This document shows, piece by piece, positions 1 to 8,182 of a DNA stretch of 64,000 nucleotides. This stretch comes from JAXLQL01 sp046331625. GTDB taxonomy: Bacteria > Acidobacteriota > Terriglobia > Bryobacterales > Bryobacteraceae. The first letter of the stretch is position 1, and every line of letters begins with the position of its first letter. A program made the translations under genes and the position numbers. The stretch covers positions 496,001-560,000 of the forward strand of contig JAXLQL010000002.1 of NCBI GenBank assembly GCA_046331625.1. The letters are read 5' to 3'. Below the pieces are notes generated by a model that did not search any database, was not told the origin of the DNA, and saw nothing but the letters and a program-made list of their open reading frames with translations.

Positions 1-1
1 C

Positions 2-313
2 GCAAACCCGGTCCTTTCAATCGGTGACGAAACCTCGGAGTGGATTGCGTTGGCCCTGATTCATTCCCCTCAGCACTCGTTCACCGAGATGGACATCCAC
101 CACATAGCGGCAAAAGAAGGGCTACGGATGGATGAGAAACAAGTGGCGAAAGTATGCCGCAGGCTTTACATCAGTAACGTATTGTTGTGGAACGGCGACC
201 GATACTCGATAGCCACGCGGGCGCTATCGCGGTACGCCCGAAAGCTGGGGTATCTTCATGGCCGGCTCCTGGAATTGCGAAAGCCCAGAAAGACCGGTTC
301 GCAGGGCCACTAA
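2..313 (+). CDS. Winged-helix-like small protein, 5' end outside window
   Basis: The reading frame is open from the first bases of the window, so the gene probably begins upstream; an internal TTG at 50 is the only start-like codon near the edge. The visible part (about 103 residues) has a helix-turn-helix/winged-helix look: predicted helices around 'EMDIHHIAAKEGL' and 'EKQVAKVCRRLYISNVL', then a short strand pair at 'LLWNGDRYSIA'. The tail is basic (RKPRK). It ends 20 nt before the TTG start of the large ATPase on the same strand, so the two are probably cotranscribed. It could be the C-terminal winged helix of a larger regulator. I do not recognise a named family. Confidence 0.5.
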   Translation, partial: ANPVLSIGDETSEWIALALIHSPQHSFTEMDIHHIAAKEGLRMDEKQVAKVCRRLYISNVLLWNGDRYSIATRALSRYARKLGYLHGRLLELRKPRKTGSQGH

Positions 314-333
314 GAAGAGAAAGGGGAGGCGTT

Positions 334-3300
334 TTGGAGACTGCGCTGAAGAGAGTGAAGATTAGCCAGAGTCTTCTGGAGTCCATTGCCACACAGATTG
401 TGAAAGGCGAGAGTGTAGCCGTGATCGCCCCCCGACATGGGGGCAAGTCGTATGTGACCAAGCATGTGCTGTCGAAGCTGAAGGCCTGCGGGCTGTCTCC
501 CCAGCACTGTTCGTTTTATCGGAGCGAGGTCATAGACACCGAAAAGGACGTCGTGGGCTTTCTGGCCAAGCAAGTGACAGATTCTGGCCCAGCGGCCACG
601 ATTGGCGAGTTTTTCGAAGGTCTACATCGGCAGAGTATCGAATCGGGAAAACGGGCAGTTTTGAGCTTGGCCCATGTCGACTCCTTACATGCCGATCTAG
701 CCGCCACGGTGCTGAGGCAGATTCGAGCGGAAGTGAACGCCGGCACCATCGTCGCGCTGATCACGGCGGAGTCGCACATATTTGATCTAGTTACAGGGCC
801 TGACTCCTGCTTCAATGCTGCTCATGAATACCTCCTACAAGGGTTCGATCGCGATTGCTTTGGAGCGGAGTTCGCCTCCTGGAAGAGTGTGACAGGCATC
901 CAGTTTGAATCGGATGATGCGGCGTTCGAAGAGTTCTTTAGGACAACTGGTGGGAATACGTCGCTAGTGAGGAGATTCCTCCACAACTGGCTGGACCGCC
1001 GCGTAACCGAAGAACTTTCCAGTGCCCCCATCACAGTTGCAGACATCAAGAGGATCTTTCAGCGTCTTATTGCGCTGGGAGCACACGGCACGTTGTTTTT
1101 CCAACGCGCGGCTGAGATCACTTCGTCTGATCTGAGCGCCATCAAGTATATCGACCAACTACTGAGCGACTGCGTGGTCCCGGCCTCGCCTGGCAAGCCT
1201 TCTCTGCTGGAGCTGAGCGGGGTCGCAGTTGCCGACGGCCCGTCGTTGCAGTTCTCATCCCCTCTGATGAGAGATTTCATCAGGAGTCACTTCCACCCGA
1301 TCCACCTGGGCGACATCCACGCGCTGGCCGGGGAGTGGGCGATCGCCTTCGAACACTATCGTCGCAGTGACGGGGCCCTGCCATGCCGGAGGCCCGTCAA
1401 TTTTGCCGACGGCGTCACTGTCGCATCTGTTGTTCAGCAACTCTGTAAGCGATTCAAGAGTCTCGACGCCCTTGATCGCCTAAAAACTACGCTCAGCGAC
1501 GGCCTCGTTTCGATTTTTGGAATTGAGTGCGTGCGATTCTTGCATCGTGCCGCCGACGGAAACTGGACGGGAGGGAGCCGAGACACCGATGCCTGTCACG
1601 GTCAGTTGCCCGTTCCTGATCCAAAGGTGGGCCTCCAAGAACTTTCGAAAGATGGAAGGCGTACGGGATTCTGTTTGACCTTAGGAGGTGTCGCGCCGGA
1701 AACCTTGGAATCGATTTACGTTCAGGATAGCGAAGTCGCGTCAGTCAGCCCTCATCGTGCAACTCTGCTGAAGGAGGCCCTGGAGGGATTCAAAGAGGCC
1801 TATGAGGCACACGTCAAGGACCTCGTGGAACAGTGGCGGCTCGAATTTGGGGCTGCCGTGCGGCAATCGCTCAACCGAGCTTTGGAGAGCCTATTTCTGG
1901 ACGCCGCCAGTAGCGACCCATCGAGTGTGCTGAGGAGCTTCGGAGAAGCTCTCACCACTGGGACACCCTGGTTCCAGAGTGCTCGCCTTCAAAGCCCTGG
2001 GGAAGCCCTGGATCCAGGCACTGAAATCGGAAAGCTGACTGCTAGAGTCCGCGAACTCGGTGGTGCCAGGATTCAGTGTTCCCGGGCCGGGTGCGTCATC
2101 CCAGTTCGAGTGGACGGGTTCGAGAAGGTTCTCGTACTCGAGGGCGAGGCCAAGCTCTCGCCGGAGGTGATTCAGGATGAGCTCGAAAAGGTGCATGACC
2201 CGCTACTGCGCGCCATCAAGGAAAGCAAGCGCAGCATGTTGGTCAGAAATACACTAGACCGGCTTAGCGAGGCGATATTCATCTTCGATGAAGGCGACAA
2301 GCTTGTCTACATGAATGAGCCGGCGGCGGCCGTTTGCGGGCGCGATAGCGTGGCGGGTTGGCAGACAAGGGTCGCCGGCGACTCGGTTCCGAACGAGATT
2401 GCGGGAGCCGTCAGGGCTCCTACCGACAGATGCCGCCGCGTGGTTTCTTTTGCCGGACAGATTGGAAGTGAGCAGTCTCGATGGACCCTCGTTTCGGACT
2501 ACCTCGAGGAGCGAAAGGAGCGTCTCGGAACGTCTGTTCATATCCAAGAGGAGAGTTTTTTCAGGGTCCTATTGGGTGCATACAGAGTGGCGGTCAGCGC
2601 CCGCTCCGAGCAAGAGGCGTTGGATCAATTGCTGGATGTATTGCCTAAGGTATCGTGGATTCGGAAGTACAAGTATGAAGCTGAAAAGAACCAGCTAACC
2701 GCAGAGACCTGCATCGACAGTCGCGAGGGAGTGCAAGAGAGATTCAAGGGACTCAAGCTGCGGGATGAGTCTTCGCTGCACTGCGTCAAGACTGGCGAGG
2801 CCGCCGTGTTCTGGTACCCGGACAAAGAGATTGATCTATCGCAGGGGCGCCATTTCACCAAGAGGGGCCTGGAGGTGATTGTCAGCGCCGATCCGCCCAA
2901 GAAGGACGAGCTAGAGAAGAAGAAGGGGGACTACTGGATCGACTTTCCGTTGAAGTACGGGACCAAGGTAGAAGGGAAGTTTACATTGCCGTGCGATCAG
3001 GACCTCTCACCCGAGCGGTTCGAGATGTATCAGGCGCTCGCGAACATCTTGGGGGAGGTGCTGAACGAAAAGCGGCGGCTCGCACCACGCGCTCCCACGG
3101 CCACGAAGTCGTCGGGAGCCGGTTTATGGATGCGCAGCTACACTTCGTCCGGAGCGATGCTGAATCTGGCGCACTCTTCGAATCGCCGCCTTCCGCAGGA
3201 TGAAGGGCTCGGCTACGATGCGATTCGTATCAAGAGGGATGAGGCCAACAAGGAGTCGTGGCGTGCGATTGACGAGGGGAGACCCATTATTTTCAAGTTT

Positions 3301-3732
3301 GATCCGGACGGAAGCGAAGGTGCAAGCAGCAAGACACAGTCGGGACTCGAGGTAGTCACTCGGAGGAATCCGCCGTTCGCCGAGGAACTCGGGAAGATGG
3401 CTGGCGATCTCTGGATCGATTTCCCCGTCTGGCTGCAGAATGGAACATGCGGAAAAGTAACGGTTCCCTGTGAAGAGACGTTCACGCCGGAGTACGTATC
3501 AATGTTGGATGTGGTAATCGAGGAGATGACGAAGGTGACCTCATTGTCTCTTGCCCCAGACTTTGTCGGCCTCAGTGCAATCGCGGCGTATTACCAGCAG
3601 GTCGCAGAACATTCTGCAGATCCCAATCTCTCCAAGCACCTCGAGATAGCCAACCAGCTTCTTTCTGCGTTTCTGGAGAAGGTGGACAAACTCTCTAGGT
3701 TTCCGGAGAAGGAGGAGAAACTCACCTCGTGA
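334..3732 (+). CDS. Large P-loop ATPase with PAS and tandem GAF-like sensor modules
   Basis: The open frame runs back to 187, but the best start is TTG at 334, preceded by GGGGAGG at 323-329 and lying just after the upstream stop; this gives about 1132 residues. Residues 1-330 look like an AAA/STAND-type ATPase: Walker A 'APRHGGKS' at about 32-39, a Walker-B-like strand 'VLSLAHVD' at about 109-116, a sensor-like 'GGNTSLVRRFL', and a winged-helix-like end ('SSPLMRDFIRSHF'). A first GAF-like region follows (about 375-500), then a helical linker, a PAS-like fold at about 640-715 ('AIFIFDEGDKLVYMNE'), and two clearly paralogous modules that both contain 'GLEV(I/V)' and 'GD.WIDFP' (about 742-910 and 929-1060). 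The C-terminus is helical. It overlaps the next gene by 4 nt. Inference: a ligand- or stress-sensing ATPase signalling to its neighbour. Target and ligand are unknown. Confidence 0.75.
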   Translation: METALKRVKISQSLLESIATQIVKGESVAVIAPRHGGKSYVTKHVLSKLKACGLSPQHCSFYRSEVIDTEKDVVGFLAKQVTDSGPAATIGEFFEGLHRQSIESGKRAVLSLAHVDSLHADLAATVLRQIRAEVNAGTIVALITAESHIFDLVTGPDSCFNAAHEYLLQGFDRDCFGAEFASWKSVTGIQFESDDAAFEEFFRTTGGNTSLVRRFLHNWLDRRVTEELSSAPITVADIKRIFQRLIALGAHGTLFFQRAAEITSSDLSAIKYIDQLLSDCVVPASPGKPSLLELSGVAVADGPSLQFSSPLMRDFIRSHFHPIHLGDIHALAGEWAIAFEHYRRSDGALPCRRPVNFADGVTVASVVQQLCKRFKSLDALDRLKTTLSDGLVSIFGIECVRFLHRAADGNWTGGSRDTDACHGQLPVPDPKVGLQELSKDGRRTGFCLTLGGVAPETLESIYVQDSEVASVSPHRATLLKEALEGFKEAYEAHVKDLVEQWRLEFGAAVRQSLNRALESLFLDAASSDPSSVLRSFGEALTTGTPWFQSARLQSPGEALDPGTEIGKLTARVRELGGARIQCSRAGCVIPVRVDGFEKVLVLEGEAKLSPEVIQDELEKVHDPLLRAIKESKRSMLVRNTLDRLSEAIFIFDEGDKLVYMNEPAAAVCGRDSVAGWQTRVAGDSVPNEIAGAVRAPTDRCRRVVSFAGQIGSEQSRWTLVSDYLEERKERLGTSVHIQEESFFRVLLGAYRVAVSARSEQEALDQLLDVLPKVSWIRKYKYEAEKNQLTAETCIDSREGVQERFKGLKLRDESSLHCVKTGEAAVFWYPDKEIDLSQGRHFTKRGLEVIVSADPPKKDELEKKKGDYWIDFPLKYGTKVEGKFTLPCDQDLSPERFEMYQALANILGEVLNEKRRLAPRAPTATKSSGAGLWMRSYTSSGAMLNLAHSSNRRLPQDEGLGYDAIRIKRDEANKESWRAIDEGRPIIFKFDPDGSEGASSKTQSGLEVVTRRNPPFAEELGKMAGDLWIDFPVWLQNGTCGKVTVPCEETFTPEYVSMLDVVIEEMTKVTSLSLAPDFVGLSAIAAYYQQVAEHSADPNLSKHLEIANQLLSAFLEKVDKLSRFPEKEEKLTS

Positions 3733-5327
3733 GCCGCGTTGTTGTCTGTCATCGGCATGCGCCCTCAGGCGACGTGATTGGGGCCTTGGTCCAGATGAAC
3801 GCACCGAAGTGGTCCGTTGAGGTAGCCACGAGCCGCGAGTCGGCGGCCGAGAAGGCGACCCAGGCTCTGAATCTCCTTACGATCGACCTCAGCCCCGCCG
3901 ATCTTGGACAGCGCGGGCGACAGAGGCTCGAGGCCATCTACGACAAGGTGGGAGCGGAAACGCTGGTAGTGTTCCTGACGCAGCATTTGACGGACGGCGC
4001 CTTCCAGACGATCGTCAGTGTCTCTGGGAACAGGAAGTTCATCTCGAGATGGATCGATACGAACGCAATGGACTGGCCGGCGAGGTTCCGCAAGATCGTA
4101 GAGGCCCGCTACGCATGGGCAGAGGAGCTACGCTCGCAGATCGACGAGTTGGATGGAATTCGAGGATCCGAAGCGAGTGCAAGTCCCATTCTGTTCGGTC
4201 TCCGCCGGGGTTTCAAGGAGCATTGGGAGCAGTTCAAGGGCGACCTGGAAGTGACCGAGCGATTGAAGCCGCTGTTCGGGCCAGCGCCAGACGCGCCGGC
4301 GGACTTGATGGACGTTGAGAACATCATGCATGAAGCCGGCAGTCAAGCGATGAAGGGCGACTTCTTCAGTGTGTTTCCCTCCCTTGGTCTGCTTCGTGGC
4401 TCCCAAAGCCGGGTCGGGAAATTCGTAACGAAGCTCGAATCCGTCTACTCGGAGTTGGTTGTGAGCGCTGGAGAATCCGGTGGTCCTGGTCTCGCACCTA
4501 GCCTGCCCGATATTCGCGGCTGCCGGGTCTACTTGCTCGAGCCAGCAGCCGGTAGGCGGCTGTGGCCGTCGTGCCATCCGCGAGAACACTCGGTGCTTCC
4601 TGACATTGTTTTGCCTTTGACTGACTCGCGCGAGGTAATCGTTCGCGAACTGCTGTGGGCCAGCATCTCTCAACTCGAACTTGGCTCTGCGTGGGATTGG
4701 TACGTCCGAGGTTTCTTAGACTGGATTGCAAGTGGCCGAGTGCGCGAGGTTGCCGAGCGAGAGCGTCCACAATCGAGCCAATGCTTCGAGTCTCCCCAAA
4801 ACCCTGCGGGCGCGCGATTGTTTGCCGGATTCCTGGATCACGAGTTCGGACTGGCGTTTGCCGGCGGCCTATTGCGGTCCGGCGCGCGAACCCCTTGGAT
4901 GGCGCTGGCGCAGCGATCGGGAATTCCGTTGGAAAATCTCATCGACAGGGCGCTGCGTTGGATGGCATCGGTGAGCGGCTACGGGAAGGAGGGGTACGAG
5001 CGTGGAGCCGAATGGTCCATCGAGCCATGCGCGATCCGCAAGCACCTTTTGGATCGCGCTTCAGTGAGTGTGAGGTTGAGTCCGGCCAGCGCTGAGAGCG
5101 TGCGGGCGTACTGGTTCGACGAACGCGCGGATACGGCACCTCCTGTGGACTGCCGGATATCGAGACGGGAAGATTCCTTGTGCCCGCCCGTCCCTGATGG
5201 CAGTCCCTACACGTACCCTTGGTTGCTGGTCGTCAGCACCGGGCGCAGGCATCTCCTTCCTTCCCTCGACAACGGGCGAGTGGAGTACTCTTTCGAGGTC
5301 AAGCGTGCTCGAAGTGCGACTGGCTAA
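3729..5327 (+). CDS. Pseudo-receiver domain protein, unknown C-terminal domain
   Basis: It starts at GTG 3729, overlapping the ATPase stop (GTGA), so translation is probably coupled. The first ~125 of 532 residues read like a CheY-type receiver: a hydrophobic first strand (RVVVCH), Asp53 in 'LLTIDLSPAD' where the phospho-acceptor normally lies, and 'LVVFLTQH' at the strand-4 position. The paired acidic residues after strand 1 and the conserved Lys after strand 5 are not seen, so phosphorylation is doubtful. Residues ~130-180 are helical. The remaining ~350 residues match nothing I know; they contain Trp-rich stretches such as 'SAWDWYVRGFLDWIAS' and Cys/His residues. By position it is the output partner of the sensor ATPase. 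Its 3' end overlaps the convergent toxin-like gene by 29 bp. Confidence 0.7.
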   Translation: MSRVVVCHRHAPSGDVIGALVQMNAPKWSVEVATSRESAAEKATQALNLLTIDLSPADLGQRGRQRLEAIYDKVGAETLVVFLTQHLTDGAFQTIVSVSGNRKFISRWIDTNAMDWPARFRKIVEARYAWAEELRSQIDELDGIRGSEASASPILFGLRRGFKEHWEQFKGDLEVTERLKPLFGPAPDAPADLMDVENIMHEAGSQAMKGDFFSVFPSLGLLRGSQSRVGKFVTKLESVYSELVVSAGESGGPGLAPSLPDIRGCRVYLLEPAAGRRLWPSCHPREHSVLPDIVLPLTDSREVIVRELLWASISQLELGSAWDWYVRGFLDWIASGRVREVAERERPQSSQCFESPQNPAGARLFAGFLDHEFGLAFAGGLLRSGARTPWMALAQRSGIPLENLIDRALRWMASVSGYGKEGYERGAEWSIEPCAIRKHLLDRASVSVRLSPASAESVRAYWFDERADTAPPVDCRISRREDSLCPPVPDGSPYTYPWLLVVSTGRRHLLPSLDNGRVEYSFEVKRARSATG

Positions 5328-5568
5328 AGTGGGTCGACACATAGACCAGTATCTTGGACGGGCTTGTCGGGTGATCCAAACTCCACGCAATCACACAAGA
5401 AGTCAACGCCAAGTAGCGGATGTCATCGACTGGGTCATGTAACGGGGGAGTATAGAGTGGATTGCTCCACAACTCTCTGATGATTTGCCAGAACTGCAAC
5501 CGGTCTTGATCGTTGAGCGACGAGACCGTCAGAGCTGTTTCGTCGTCTAGGACTATGATCGCCGCCAT
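5299..5568 (-). CDS. Small toxin-like protein of a type II TA-like pair
   Basis: 89 residues from ATG 5568, which has a GGAG motif 8 nt upstream; a TTG at 5589 overlapping the antitoxin stop is the alternative start. The sequence alternates strands and helices (AAIIVLDDE, a central helix LQFWQIIRELW, terminal strands 'KILVYVS'), which suits a small RelE/ParE-like barrel, but no diagnostic catalytic set is obvious. It lies directly downstream of an AbrB-type antitoxin on the same strand, the usual antitoxin-toxin order. The toxin call rests mainly on context. It overlaps the 3' end of the convergent pseudo-receiver gene. Confidence 0.55.
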   Translation of the reverse strand: MAAIIVLDDETALTVSSLNDQDRLQFWQIIRELWSNPLYTPPLHDPVDDIRYLALTSCVIAWSLDHPTSPSKILVYVSTHFSQSHFEHA

Positions 5569-5585
5569 TCTGGCAACTCCAGGGC

Positions 5586-5888
5586 TCAAACAGAAGCCTT
5601 CTCCCGCTCAAGGGCAGGGCTAAGCTCGGCTTCTAGGCGCGCAATGTCCTCTTCGCTTTGTAGCACCCGTGCCTTGCCTTCCTCGTACGCCTGGAGCGTC
5701 CGCTCTCTTGCTGCCTCCAGGGCAGATCGAAGGTCCGCCTCGCGGACGAAGGTCACAATGAAACGGCGCTGGCCTTGATCGATCTCCCATCGAAGTGCGT
5801 CTCCCTTCGCTAGTCCGAACGCGTCTCTACACACCTTTGGAATGGTGGTTTGGGCCTTGTCTCCGATTGTGCTCTGATCTTTCAGCAT
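5586..5888 (-). CDS. AbrB/MazE-type swapped-hairpin antitoxin-like regulator
   Basis: 100 residues. Residues 6-45 ('STIGDKAQTTIPKVCRDAF' then 'LAKGDALRWEID') fit the SpoVT/AbrB DNA-binding fold: a short strand, the 'TIP..R' turn, a helix, then 'L..GD.L.W'. The C-terminal half is a charged helix (ERTLQAYEEGKARVLQ), likely the toxin-binding or dimerisation part. ATG 5888 has a good site (GGAG) 8-9 nt upstream and a TTGACA -35 box further up. Such antitoxins usually repress their own promoter as a complex with the toxin. The start/stop overlap with the downstream small gene supports a single TA-like operon. Confidence 0.8.
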   Translation of the reverse strand: MLKDQSTIGDKAQTTIPKVCRDAFGLAKGDALRWEIDQGQRRFIVTFVREADLRSALEAARERTLQAYEEGKARVLQSEEDIARLEAELSPALEREKASV

Positions 5889-5917
5889 GTCTGATTCTCC
5901 ATCTGTCGTCCTTCTTG

Positions 5918-5946
5918 ATTTTCAGACATTCCGAGGTTCTTGTCAA
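5918..5946 (-). promoter_or_regulatory. Sigma70-like promoter of the TA-like pair
   Basis: On the minus strand TTGACA (5941-5946) is followed after 17 nt by GAAAAT (5918-5923). It sits about 30 nt upstream of the antitoxin ATG. The -35 is perfect, the -10 weak. Confidence 0.5.
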
Positions 5947-5966
5947 GCATAAAATTAACCCCAGAT

Positions 5967-6305
5967 CTAGAGCATAGGTACCCTCAAATGAGGGATGATC
6001 TCCAGAATCCGATACAACACCAGGAACCCGAAGCCCGCCACCAAGAGCGTGAGGCCTCTCTTTCCCCGCACCACTGCGGCTTTCGCCATGGCCATAATTA
6101 CGTCGCCACGCTTGCGGAGAATGTCATTTTGTCTCGCAACCGTAACCCCTTGTGCTTCAGCCTCTTGAACCACCTTCTCCCAGGCGTCTTGAGCCTTCAA
6201 CTCTTTCTCTCGGTCCACGATATCTCGCGCCAAGATGTAGCCGCCGACTAGGTTCAGGCAGTCTCCGAGGAGGCCACAGATCTGGGCACCGACGTGAAGA
6301 TCCAT
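5967..6305 (-). CDS. Small C-terminally anchored membrane protein, unknown
   Basis: 112 residues. The N-terminal ~30 residues are hydrophobic (AQICGLLGDCLNLVGGYIL), the middle is a charged helix (DREKELKAQDAWEKVVQEAE), and the C-terminal segment 'GLTLLVAGFGFLVLYRILEI' is a probable membrane helix. No family recognised. The ATG at 6305 is preceded directly by a perfect 9+1+9 inverted repeat and a strong promoter, leaving almost no 5' leader. It points the same way as the TA-like pair, but with its own promoter and the TA promoter in between. Real gene status rests on this well-formed upstream region and the coherent domain layout. Confidence 0.6.
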   Translation of the reverse strand: MDLHVGAQICGLLGDCLNLVGGYILARDIVDREKELKAQDAWEKVVQEAEAQGVTVARQNDILRKRGDVIMAMAKAAVVRGKRGLTLLVAGFGFLVLYRILEIIPHLRVPML

Positions 6306-6343
6306 CTGATATTCTGAATATCAGAAAGTTGGGTAGTTGTCAA
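6306..6343 (-). promoter_or_regulatory. Promoter with palindromic operator, probably leaderless
   Basis: Minus strand: TTGACA at 6338-6343, 17-nt spacer, TATTCA at 6315-6320. A perfect inverted repeat CTGATATTC-N-GAATATCAG (6306-6324) covers the -10 box and abuts the ATG at 6305. Transcription would begin within a few bases of the start codon, so the mRNA is probably leaderless, and a dimeric repressor on the palindrome would block the -10. Confidence 0.6.
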
Positions 6344-6352
6344 GCCCGAGTC

Positions 6353-6494
6353 GCGAAGCCGACCCAGATCCGAAGCAGTTGGCTTCGCCCAGCGGGCACC
6401 CGCCGTCTTCCCAGACGGAGACAGCAGTGCCCGATCTCAGGGAGACAGCTTTCTGTTGTCGACTCCCGCTCTCATTAGGCCCAAGTCGACAACA
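6353..6494 (-). terminator. Two stem-loops downstream of pntB
   Basis: An 11-bp inverted repeat TGTTGTCGACT/AGTCGACAACA (6454-6464 and 6484-6494, 19-nt loop) starts about 20 nt after the pntB stop. A second repeat, GCGAAGCC/GGCTTCGC (6353-6360 and 6381-6388), follows. Neither has a clear U-tract on the minus strand, so termination is only probable; they could also stabilise the 3' end. Confidence 0.4.
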
Positions 6495-6512
6495 CAGCCT
6501 TGTAAGTCCTTC

Positions 6513-7889
6513 CTACTTGTGGCCGTTGCTGAGTTCCTTGCAGATCGACGTGACGAACGCCTTGGCATCGCCGAACAGCATCAGCGTCTTGTCCATGTAG
6601 TAGATCTCGTTGTCGATGCCCGCGAAGCCCGGACTCATACCGCGCTTGATCACCATCACAGTACGGGCGCGGTCGGCGTCGAGAATCGGCATGCCTGCGA
6701 TCGGGCTCGCCGGATCGGTGCGCGCGGCGGGATTCACCACGTCATTTGCACCCACCACTACCGCAACGTCGCACTGCGGGAACTCGGCGTTGATGTCGTC
6801 CATCTCGACGAGCTTGTCGTAGGGGATGTCGGCTTCGGCGAGCAGCACGTTCATGTGTCCGGGCATGCGTCCGGCCACGGGGTGAATGGCGAACTTCACG
6901 TTGACGCCGCGCTTGGAAAGCAGATCGTAGAGCTCGCGGATCTTGTGCTGCGCCTGGGCGACGGCCATGCCGTATCCGGGGATGATGATGACATTGCTCG
7001 ATGCGCCGAGGATTTCGGCGGCTTCTTCAGGTCCGGCGGAGCGCACGGGTTTTTGCTCACCCTTGACGGCGGCCGCGGTGGCGACCTGACCGAACGCTCC
7101 GAAGAGTACCTGCGAGAACGAACGGTTCATCGCCTTGCACATGATGATGGCGAGGATGAAGCCCGAGGAACCTTCGAGCGCGCCCGCGATGATCAGCATG
7201 TTGTTGCCGAGCGCGAATCCCATGGAGCTGGCGGCGAGGCCGGCGTAGGAGTTGAGCAGCGCGATGACGGTGGGCATGTCGCCGCCGCCGATCGGGATGA
7301 TCAGCATGAAGCCGAATAGCAGTGCGAGGCCGGCCAGGGCGGGGAAGGCCCAGGTTTGTCCGGGATCGAGAATGAGCGTGATCGCGAGCACGGCTGCTCC
7401 GCCGAGCGTGAGAAAGTTGACGATGTTCTGACCCTTGTACGTGATGGGCCGCGTGGGGATGAGCTCCTGGAGCTTACCGAACGCCATCAAGCTCGCGGTG
7501 AAGGTGAGAAATCCGAGCATCACTTCGATGGCGATGGCGCCCATGGTGAACGCGTCTGGCGTGTGGCGATAATACTCGGCGGTGCCCACCAGCGCCGATG
7601 CAAGCGCGCCGAATGCGTGAGAAAGCGCGGTAGCTTCCGGCACCTTGGTCATCGGCATCTTGAGCGCGAACGGGGCGCCGATGGCCGCACCGAGCGCGAA
7701 TCCAGCGAGGATCCACTCGTAAGAGACGACTTCGTAACGGAGGAGGGTGCCGACTACGGCGAGCACCATTCCGATCTCGCCGGCCAGTACGCCGCGGCGG
7801 GCCGTGGCGGGCGAGTTCATCCATTTGAGAGCGAGTATGAAACCGGCGGCGGCAAGCAGGTAGAGGAACGAGAGCAAGGTCTCGGTCAT
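6513..7889 (-). CDS. pntB: Proton-translocating NAD(P) transhydrogenase subunit beta
   Basis: 458 residues, normal length for PntB. The N-terminal two thirds are membrane helices (domain II). The C-terminal NADP-binding domain III begins near 'SNVIIIPGYGMAVAQAQH' and contains 'HPVAGRMPGHMNVLLAEA' and 'DVAVVVGANDVVNPAA', typical of the family. The enzyme uses the proton motive force to drive hydride transfer from NADH to NADP+ in the inner membrane. The start overlaps the stop of pntAB by 4 nt, making it the last gene of a three-gene minus-strand operon. Confidence 0.95.
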   Translation of the reverse strand: MTETLLSFLYLLAAAGFILALKWMNSPATARRGVLAGEIGMVLAVVGTLLRYEVVSYEWILAGFALGAAIGAPFALKMPMTKVPEATALSHAFGALASALVGTAEYYRHTPDAFTMGAIAIEVMLGFLTFTASLMAFGKLQELIPTRPITYKGQNIVNFLTLGGAAVLAITLILDPGQTWAFPALAGLALLFGFMLIIPIGGGDMPTVIALLNSYAGLAASSMGFALGNNMLIIAGALEGSSGFILAIIMCKAMNRSFSQVLFGAFGQVATAAAVKGEQKPVRSAGPEEAAEILGASSNVIIIPGYGMAVAQAQHKIRELYDLLSKRGVNVKFAIHPVAGRMPGHMNVLLAEADIPYDKLVEMDDINAEFPQCDVAVVVGANDVVNPAARTDPASPIAGMPILDADRARTVMVIKRGMSPGFAGIDNEIYYMDKTLMLFGDAKAFVTSICKELSNGHK

Positions 7890-8182
7890 CGTTTCGCGCC
7901 GTCCTGTTTGCGGAACATTTTGAGCATGCGGTCTGTGATGAGATAGCCGGCGACCACGTTGATGGTGGCGGCCGTGACGGCGAAGAATCCGAGCCAGTGG
8001 GTGAGCGTAGTGGCGCGCGCGTCACCGGCGACGAGAATCGCGCCGACCACGGCGATGGCCGAAATGGCGTTGGTGAGCGACATCAGCGGCGTGTGCAGCA
8101 GCGGCGATACGCGGCGGTTCAACTCGAACCCGAGGAATGCGGCCAGCATGAAAACGTACAGGCCGAGCTCGATGGACTTCAT
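7886..8182 (-). CDS. pntAB: NAD(P) transhydrogenase subunit alpha, membrane part
   Basis: 98 residues, almost entirely membrane helices: a first helix 'GLYVFMLAAFLGFEL', the conserved 'VSPLLHTPLMSLTNAISAI' segment, and two further helices before the basic C-terminus. This is the split form of the PntA C-terminal membrane domain found in many bacteria with a three-gene transhydrogenase. It contributes to the proton channel of domain II with PntB. It overlaps both neighbours by 4 nt, so the three polypeptides are probably made in step. Confidence 0.93.
   Translation of the reverse strand: MKSIELGLYVFMLAAFLGFELNRRVSPLLHTPLMSLTNAISAIAVVGAILVAGDARATTLTHWLGFFAVTAATINVVAGYLITDRMLKMFRKQDGAKR

Noticed and set aside
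6456..7319. 287-codon plus-strand frame over pntB
   Set aside because: His/Arg/Asp-rich translation typical of an antisense shadow; pntB is certain.
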